Positions 59,040 to 64,000 of a DNA stretch of 64,000 bases are shown here, piece after piece; positions within the stretch are counted from its first letter, which is position 1; every line of letters begins with the position of its first letter. Location: NCBI GenBank assembly GCA_036509255.1, contig DATCFY010000039.1:1-64000 (forward strand), written 5' to 3'. Both the position numbers and the translations under genes were made by a program. The notes beneath the pieces were generated by a model. That model did no database searches. It was not told where the DNA came from and saw only the letters and a program-made list of their open reading frames with translations. This DNA is from RYN-230 sp036509255. Lineage in GTDB: Bacteria; Actinomycetota; Actinomycetes; Streptosporangiales; Streptosporangiaceae.

Positions 59040-60062
59040 ATGGCACACCGCCCCGGTGGTCCCCGGGATACGAGCGGTCCCCGGGATACCCGTGGTCCCG
59101 GGCGGATCCCTGGCCGGCGGGTGAACGCCCGGGCCCGGCGGCGGCCTGGGCGCTTCCGGCCCGGCCCCGTGGCCGCCGCCGGGGCGGGGGCGGCCATGGT
59201 ACTGGTGGCGCTGGCCGTGGGCATCTCGCAGGCCACCGCCGCCCCGGCCTGCGCCTCCGTGATCACGCCCGCCGCCCAGACCAGCGGGCAGGCCACCCAC
59301 TACGAGCTGGCGCCCGGCGGCGTGGGGAACTGCTCCTACCCGTCCCCGCCGGCCGACCAGCTTTATGTGGCGCTCGCTCCCCCGGAGTACGGCGGCGCCG
59401 CCGCGTGCGGCAGCTACCTCCAGGTCACCGGCCCGGATGGGTCGGTCACGGCCGAGGTCATCGACCAGTGCCCGGAATGCCAGGCCGGGCACATCGACCT
59501 CAGCGAGCAGGCCTTCGCCCGGATCGCCCCGCTCAGCGCCGGCCTGGTCCCGGTGAGCTACCACACGATCGCCGACCCGCCACTGCCCGCGCCGCTGTCC
59601 ATGGTGGTCAAGACAGGCTCCTCCGCGTACTACCTGGCCCTGCTTCCTATCAATAACGGAAACCCGCTGGCCAGCGTGGCGGTCCGCGGGGGCTCGGGGG
59701 ACTGGCAGGAACTGGCCCGGACGACGTACGGCTACTGGCTCGCTTCCTCCGGCGCCGGGCCGGGCCCGTTCACCGTCCGGCTGACCGACTCCCTCGGCCA
59801 TCAGGCCACGGTGAACGGCATCGCGATCAGCCCCGGTGTCATCCAGGCCACCGGCACCTCGATGTACGGCGCGGGCGCCGTCAGCGTCACCCCCACCTCA
59901 GCGGCCACGGCTCTCGCCCCGGCCGTGGTCCGGAAGGCGCGGGCACACCGCCGGCACCGCTCCGCGCGTCCCACCGCCCGCCCGGCCCGGAGCCAGGGGA
60001 TCAGCATGATCAAGGTGTCCGCGCGCCGGGCCACCGCCTCCCCCACGCCGTCCTGCCCTTAG
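59040..60062 (+). CDS. bacterial expansin-like secreted protein
   Basis: 340 residues: a long basic N-region (1-48) then a hydrophobic signal (AAGAGAAMVLVALAVGISQA), an expansin double-psi beta-barrel (about 75-170: TSGQATHYELAPGGVGNCSY, ACGSYLQVTGPDGSVTAEVI, DQCPECQAGHIDLSEQAFAR) and an expansin D2 beta-sandwich (about 180-290). The Asp in DQC and the HIDLS Asp match the functional acids of Bacillus EXLX1. Expansins loosen cellulose or peptidoglycan without hydrolysis. The Arg/Ala/Pro-rich tail after residue 295 is unusual. A later start (GTG in GRRVNARARRR) would give a more normal signal peptide. Confidence 0.88.
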   Translation: MAHRPGGPRDTSGPRDTRGPGRIPGRRVNARARRRPGRFRPGPVAAAGAGAAMVLVALAVGISQATAAPACASVITPAAQTSGQATHYELAPGGVGNCSYPSPPADQLYVALAPPEYGGAAACGSYLQVTGPDGSVTAEVIDQCPECQAGHIDLSEQAFARIAPLSAGLVPVSYHTIADPPLPAPLSMVVKTGSSAYYLALLPINNGNPLASVAVRGGSGDWQELARTTYGYWLASSGAGPGPFTVRLTDSLGHQATVNGIAISPGVIQATGTSMYGAGAVSVTPTSAATALAPAVVRKARAHRRHRSARPTARPARSQGISMIKVSARRATASPTPSCP

Positions 60063-60117
60063 GCGCGGAAAGTCCCCCATCTGGGCCACCGGGTCAATAG
60101 CCAGGACCGCCTCGCGG

Positions 60118-60918
60118 CTAGGCGGTCAGCGGGCGGCTGAGCTGGTCGGGCTGGTCCCAGTCACGGGCCAGCCCGAGCGTCCCGGGCAGGTTCTCCCGGC
60201 CGGAGTCGGTGACCCGGACCACCCGGCGCCGGTCGGTACGACGCACCCAGCCGAGCGCGAACAACCGGTCGGCCAGGGCCGTGCCCAGCGGGCCGGCCAG
60301 GTGGTGGCGCTGCTCGGACCAGTCCAGGCAGTACCGGACGGCCGGGTGCCGGGCCAGCACGGCGTCCAGGTCCACGCCGATCTCGCCGAGCACGGCCTCG
60401 CCGCGCGGGGTGAGCCGGTAGCTGAGGTCCCGGCCCGGGGCGGACAGCCGGTCTGCCACCGCCCGCCCGGGGTGGTGCCGACCGTCCCCGCCGGACAGTA
60501 GCCCACCCTCGATCAGCCCGGCGAGCAGGCCCACCCCGAGCCGGCCGGCCAGGTGGTTGTAGCAGGTGCGGGCCTCTCGCAGGGCCCGGGCGTGGCTGCC
60601 CTGGCGCAGCGAGCGGATCGGCTGCGGCGGCGAGATCCGCGAGATGGCCTCCAGGACGTCGGCGACCTCGGGCGACGCGAGCCGGTAGAACCGGGACCGG
60701 CCCTCGGGCCGCACCGTGATCAGCCCGGCCGCCAGCAGCCGGGCCAGGTGCTCGCTGACCGTGGACGGCGCGATCCCCGCCTCGGCGGCGAGGCGGCCGG
60801 CCGGCAGGGCCCGCCCGTCGGTCAGCGCCGTGAGGACCCGGGCCCGGGCCGGATCGCCGATCAGCGCCCCGATCCGGGCGATGTCCGCATCGCCTTGGAC
60901 TGGCTGCTCAGTACGCAT
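60118..60918 (-). CDS. ArsR-family transcriptional regulator
   Basis: 266 residues from ATG 60918. An N-terminal winged helix (8-95: RIGALIGDPARARVLTALTD, EAGIAPSTVSEHLARLLAAG, EGRSRFYRLASPEVADVL) and a second helical/winged region (about 115-255) typical of the long ArsR relatives that regulate efflux genes. No metal-binding ELCVCDL motif. It is divergent from a broken MFS efflux gene that was presumably its target. TACCGT six bases before the ATG suggests a leaderless message. Confidence 0.9.
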   Translation of the reverse strand: MRTEQPVQGDADIARIGALIGDPARARVLTALTDGRALPAGRLAAEAGIAPSTVSEHLARLLAAGLITVRPEGRSRFYRLASPEVADVLEAISRISPPQPIRSLRQGSHARALREARTCYNHLAGRLGVGLLAGLIEGGLLSGGDGRHHPGRAVADRLSAPGRDLSYRLTPRGEAVLGEIGVDLDAVLARHPAVRYCLDWSEQRHHLAGPLGTALADRLFALGWVRRTDRRRVVRVTDSGRENLPGTLGLARDWDQPDQLSRPLTA

Positions 60919-60924
60919 ATTTGC

Positions 60925-60930
60925 ACGGTA
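60925..60930 (-). promoter_or_regulatory. -10 element for probable leaderless ArsR transcript
   Basis: TACCGT on the minus strand, six bases (gcaaat) before ATG 60918; no ribosome binding site. Confidence 0.4.
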
Positions 60931-60983
60931 GCAACCGGACGCTTCGGTCCGGGCCGAACGATCTGGCGGGCAGGCTGCACCGC

Positions 60984-61493
60984 ATGGAGACCCGCGACAT
61001 GGAGACCGGCCACCTGGGCACCGGCCGCGGGGACACCGGCCGCGCCTCCCCCGGCCGCGCCTCCCGGGTCCCGCTGCTGGCTATCTCGCTCGGCTACTTC
61101 ATGGTCATCCTCGACGCGACCGCGGTGAACCTCGCGCTGCCCGCGCTCCGTCAGGACCTGGGCGGCGGGATAACCGGGTTGCAGTGGGTGGTCGACGGCT
61201 ACACGCTGGCCTTCGCGGCGCTGCTGCTGTCGTCCGGGGTGGCCGGAGACCGGTTCGGACCCCGGCGGGTGTTCCTGACTGGGCTGGTCCTGTTCACGAC
61301 CGCCTCGGCCGGCTGCGCGCTGGCCCCGGCGATCGGCGTCCTGGTCCTCATCCGGCTCATCCAGGGCGCGGCCGCGGCGCTGCTGGTGCCCAGCAATGTG
61401 GCCCTGGCCGTGCGCGGCGGCGCGTTCCTGCTCGGGGCCGTGACCACCGCGGCCACCGTGGGCCTGGACCGGGCGCACCACCCGCCGGCATAG
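60984..61493 (+). pseudogene. internally deleted MFS (DHA2-type) efflux transporter
   Basis: The frame starts METRDMETGHLG and gives the first four helices of a 14-helix drug transporter (LGYFMVILDATAVNLALPAL, LQWVVDGYTLAFAALLLSSG, RFGPRRVFLTG, motif A/B region). At about 61410 it jumps in frame from LLVPSNVALA to VRGGAFLLGAVTTAATVGLD, which looks like the last helix of the same family, then stops at 61493. About 170 residues instead of 450-500 means the transport core is gone. The N-terminal Gly/Thr repeats (METGHLGTGRGDTGRASPGR) add low complexity. Confidence 0.7.
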
Positions 61494-61504
61494 GCGCGGG
61501 CCCG

Positions 61505-62479
61505 TCAGGATGCGCCGGCGGCCTGACGGAGGCGTTCGGCCAGGGCGTGCAGGACGGGGATGAGCTCCGGCGGGTCGAGGACCTGGAAGTCGAAGCCCTT
61601 GACGGCGGTGTAGAGGGCGAGTTCTTCGAGGGAGTTTGACCCGGTATGCAGCACGCAGGCGTGCTGGCTGGCGGCTTCCAGCCGGCCTGCCGCGGGGGAC
61701 GAACGCTCGGCGACCGCTTCGAGCGGGGCGTGGATGAGGATACGGGCCTGGTAGCGGTAGGGGGCGGAGGAGATGGATTGGGATACGTAGGCAGCCACGT
61801 CATCGGAGGGCAGCCTGCGTGACACGAAACGGGCGCCTGGCAGGCCCAGCGGTCCCTGGATCCGGTCCAGGCGGAAGGTTCGCCAGTCGCCGCGGTGAGT
61901 GTCCCAGGCCAGCAGATACCAGCGGCGGGTCGTGTGGACCAGCCGGTGCGGCTCGACGTTGCGGGTGGTGTCGCCGCTGCGGCCCTGATAGCGAAGCCGC
62001 AGTTGCCGCTGGTCCCGGCAGGCCGCCGCGATCGAGGTCAGCAGTTCGGGGTCCACGGCACCGGGCGAGGCTCCGCTGAGCGGGAGCGTGGTCGCGTGAA
62101 AGGCGGTGATCTTGCGCCGGAGCCTGGACGGCAGCATGGTCTGGAGCTTGGTCAGCGCTCGGAGCGCGGTCTCCTCCAGCCCGGCCACGCTGCCGGTCGT
62201 CGCGGAATGCAGGCTGATCGCCACCGCCACCGCCTCCTCATCGTCCAGCAGCAGCGGCGGCAGGGCAGCGCCGCCGGTACCGAGCCGGTAACCGCCCGCT
62301 GCGCCCGGTGACGCGTCCACCGGATACCCCAGGTCGCGCAGCCGGTCGATGTCACGCCGCACGGTCCGCAGCCCGACCCCGAGCCGGCCGGCGAGTTCGG
62401 CGCCCCGCCAGTCACGCCGGGACTGCAGGAGAGACAGCAGGCGTAGCAGGCGAGCCGAGGTCTCTAGCACGCGATCCAT
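61505..62479 (-). CDS. WYL-domain transcriptional regulator
   Basis: 324 residues. N-terminal HTH_11 (ETSARLLRLLSLLQSRRDWR, GLRTVRRDIDRLRDLGYPVD), a WYL domain (about 140-225: RYQGRSGDTTRNVEPHRLVH, RRWYLLAWDTHRGDWRTFRL) and a C-terminal WCX extension. This is the YafY/DeoR-like single-protein repressor class whose WYL domain binds a small molecule or nucleic acid. It is divergent from the epoxide hydrolase gene with an inverted repeat between them, so it probably controls that gene and itself. Confidence 0.92.
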   Translation of the reverse strand: MDRVLETSARLLRLLSLLQSRRDWRGAELAGRLGVGLRTVRRDIDRLRDLGYPVDASPGAAGGYRLGTGGAALPPLLLDDEEAVAVAISLHSATTGSVAGLEETALRALTKLQTMLPSRLRRKITAFHATTLPLSGASPGAVDPELLTSIAAACRDQRQLRLRYQGRSGDTTRNVEPHRLVHTTRRWYLLAWDTHRGDWRTFRLDRIQGPLGLPGARFVSRRLPSDDVAAYVSQSISSAPYRYQARILIHAPLEAVAERSSPAAGRLEAASQHACVLHTGSNSLEELALYTAVKGFDFQVLDPPELIPVLHALAERLRQAAGAS

Positions 62480-62490
62480 TGTGCCGGTGA

Positions 62491-62513
62491 TTGGTGCCAG
62501 GAGCTGACACCAA
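62491..62513. promoter_or_regulatory. putative WYL-regulator operator
   Basis: TTGGTG-N11-CACCAA, extended by matching CA and TG inside the spacer, in the 54-bp gap between the divergent WYL and epoxide hydrolase starts. Position and symmetry make it the likely shared operator. Confidence 0.6.
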
Positions 62514-62520
62514 TGGTCCC

Positions 62521-62526
62521 TACCTT
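62521..62526 (+). promoter_or_regulatory. -10 element for epoxide hydrolase transcript
   Basis: TACCTT ends seven bases before ATG 62534, consistent with a leaderless message; the operator dyad would cover its -35 region. Confidence 0.4.
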
Positions 62527-62533
62527 GAGGTAC

Positions 62534-63781
62534 ATGACGAGCAACGACATGAACTCACCGCAGACTGCCGCCCGTACCGCCACCGACGCCAGGATCCGGC
62601 CTTACCGGATCAGCGTCCCGCAGGCCGACCTCGACGACCTCCGCGAGCGGCTGACCCGGACTCGCTGGGCCCGCGACCTGCCCGGCGCCGGCTGGGAGCG
62701 CGGCGTTCCCCTCGACTACCTGCGTGAACTCGCCACCTACTGGGCGCAGGAGTACGACTGGCGGGCCCACGAGGCGGCGCTCAACGCCCACGCCCAGTTC
62801 ATCACCACGATCGACGGAACCAGCGTGCAGTTCCTGCACCTGCGCTCGGCCCAGCCGGACGCTACCCCGCTGCTGCTCCTGCACGGCTGGCCAGGCTCGA
62901 TCGTGGAGTTCCTCGACGTGATCGGGCCGCTCACCGATCCGGCCGCGCACGGCGGCGACCCTGCCGACGCCTTCCATCTGGTCATCCCGTCGCTGCCCGG
63001 CTACGGATTCTCCGGCCCGCTGACCGAGATCGGCTGGACGGACGGCCGCACCGCCGCTGCGCTGGCCGAACTGATGGACCGGCTCGGCTACGACCGCTAC
63101 GGCGTGCAGGGCGGGGACGTGGGTGCCTTCATCGCCCCGCTCATCGGCCGCGCGGCCCCCGGCCGGGTCATCGGCGTGCACGTCAACGCGCTGGTCACCT
63201 TCCCCTCTGGTGACCCGGACGAGATGGCCGCGCTGACCGGAGCCGAGCGCGCCCGGCTGGCCGAGATGGAGAAGTGGCAGCAGCATTCCAGCGCGTACCT
63301 GCAAGTCCAGGGCACCCGGCCGCAGACCATCGGGCAGGCGCTGACCGACTCCCCCTCCGGGCTGCTCGCCTGGATCGTCGAGAAGTTCCAGGAGTGGACC
63401 AACCCAGCCGCCCTGCTGCCCGAGGACGCCGTGGACCGCGGCCGGATCCTCACCGATGTCAGCATCTACTGGTTCACCGCCACCGCCGGTTCGGCCGCGC
63501 ACACCTACTACGAGCGGTTCAACGACCCGAGCATGTGGATGCCCCAGGAGCGCTCCACCGTGCCGACCGCCGTGGCCGTCTTCCCCACGGACATAGCCAT
63601 CCGCCCGTTCGCCAGCCAGGCCGGCCACATCGTCCGCTGGTCAGAGTTCGACCGTGGCGGCCACTTCGCCGCCCTCGAGGCTCCCGACCTCCTCACCGCC
63701 GATATACGGGAGTTCTTCCGCACCCTTTCCCGCGAGGCGGGCGGACCGGGGGGCGATGGTCTTCGTTGCGGAAAGAATTAA
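62534..63781 (+). CDS. epoxide hydrolase (alpha/beta hydrolase with EHN domain)
   Basis: 415 residues from ATG 62534. The N-terminal EHN region (RIRPYRISVPQADLDDLRER, TRWARDLPGAGWERGVPLDY) is followed by an alpha/beta hydrolase core with oxyanion motif LLLLHGWPGSIVEF, nucleophile Asp in GVQGGDVGAF and base His in DRGGHFAALE. It opens epoxides to diols through an ester intermediate, like juvenile-hormone and microsomal epoxide hydrolases. The WYL regulator next door suggests induction by a xenobiotic. Its stop codon shares TTAA with the convergent glyA stop. Confidence 0.93.
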   Translation: MTSNDMNSPQTAARTATDARIRPYRISVPQADLDDLRERLTRTRWARDLPGAGWERGVPLDYLRELATYWAQEYDWRAHEAALNAHAQFITTIDGTSVQFLHLRSAQPDATPLLLLHGWPGSIVEFLDVIGPLTDPAAHGGDPADAFHLVIPSLPGYGFSGPLTEIGWTDGRTAAALAELMDRLGYDRYGVQGGDVGAFIAPLIGRAAPGRVIGVHVNALVTFPSGDPDEMAALTGAERARLAEMEKWQQHSSAYLQVQGTRPQTIGQALTDSPSGLLAWIVEKFQEWTNPAALLPEDAVDRGRILTDVSIYWFTATAGSAAHTYYERFNDPSMWMPQERSTVPTAVAVFPTDIAIRPFASQAGHIVRWSEFDRGGHFAALEAPDLLTADIREFFRTLSREAGGPGGDGLRCGKN

Positions 63782-64000
63782 GGAGCAGGCATCCAGCCGG
63801 GCATCGGGAAGCCGGCCAGCAGATCGCGGACCTGCGCGGCGATCCGCCCTAGGGCTGACTCATCCTCCTTGACCGCCGCGCTGATCGCCTCGTCCATCCA
63901 GGCCGCGATCTGGGTCATGTGCTCCTCGCGCAGGCCCCGGGTGGTGATGGCGGGGGTGCCGATCCGCAGGCCGGACGGGTCGAAAGGCTTGCGCGGGTCG
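63778..64000 (-). CDS. glyA: serine hydroxymethyltransferase, C-terminal end (5' part outside window)
   Basis: The last 73 residues are visible, reading DPRKPFDPSGLRIGTPAITT, RGLREEHMTQIAAWMDEAIS and ending LLAGFPMPGWMPAP. SGLRIGTPAxTTRG is the conserved end of GlyA, which interconverts serine and glycine with transfer of a one-carbon unit to tetrahydrofolate, using PLP. The rest lies to the right of the window. Its stop codon overlaps that of the convergent epoxide hydrolase in the palindrome TTAA. Confidence 0.9.
   Translation of the reverse strand, partial: DPRKPFDPSGLRIGTPAITTRGLREEHMTQIAAWMDEAISAAVKEDESALGRIAAQVRDLLAGFPMPGWMPAP

Overview
The window is one continuous stretch of very GC-rich chromosome (roughly 70% or more by eye) with dense, often overlapping genes, frequent GTG starts and GTGA/ATGA overlaps. 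The gene content points to an actinobacterium: ClgR, a DnaE2-DUF6504 pair with an actinobacterial LexA box, an EttA/SSB/globin neighbourhood like that of mycobacteria, and the block dapA-rnj...ftsK-rodZ-like-rimO-pgsA-pncC-clgR known from Streptomyces. A streptomycete- or Streptosporangiales-like lineage fits best; I cannot name the genus. No rRNA, tRNA, CRISPR array, phage or intact insertion sequence was recognised.

Layout. 1-5.4 kb: end of a LacI-type regulator, a cytochrome P450, a small Cys protein, a channel-like membrane protein and an ECF sigma factor with its membrane partner. 5.4-11.9 kb: a ROK repressor divergent from a sugar ABC transporter (binding protein, two permeases, no ATPase) and a GH3 beta-N-acetylhexosaminidase, with a dyad operator between them and a long hairpin after the binding-protein gene. 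12-24 kb: an Rrf2 regulator, then the conserved housekeeping block on the minus strand, interrupted by a plus-strand PhnZ/TmpB-like HD oxygenase that carries only the tail of its partner oxygenase. 24.2-27.6 kb: a cobalamin riboswitch and a btuFCD-type importer. 27.5-35.7 kb: acyl-CoA dehydrogenase, HNH protein, prolyl oligopeptidase, a Pro-rich TPR-type regulator, MscS channel and globin. 35.8-39.5 kb: ssb, a membrane diguanylate cyclase and ettA in one direction.

39.7-40.7 kb holds two head-to-head gene remnants (SDR and TetR) joined by one deletion. Next come an HtrA-like protease with no signal peptide and an ankyrin protein, followed by a four-gene minus-strand unit: CbiC-like protein, siroheme synthase/CobA and two dynamin-like GTPases (42.3-48.2 kb). 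48.6-53 kb: a glycosyltransferase and a GtrA protein converging on a perfect 20-bp terminator, then a secreted DUF1906 plus seven-repeat propeller protein. 53-58 kb: SOS-type DUF6504-dnaE2 and a TetR regulator. 58-64 kb: a small secreted protein divergent from a bacterial expansin, an ArsR regulator facing a collapsed MFS gene, a WYL regulator facing an epoxide hydrolase, and the 3' end of glyA.

The most unusual features are three independent deletion scars with no visible mobile DNA, the CbiC-like protein whose catalytic His position is Val, and the coupling of tetrapyrrole genes to dynamin-like GTPases. All functions are inferred from motifs and gene order read by eye; no database search was run.
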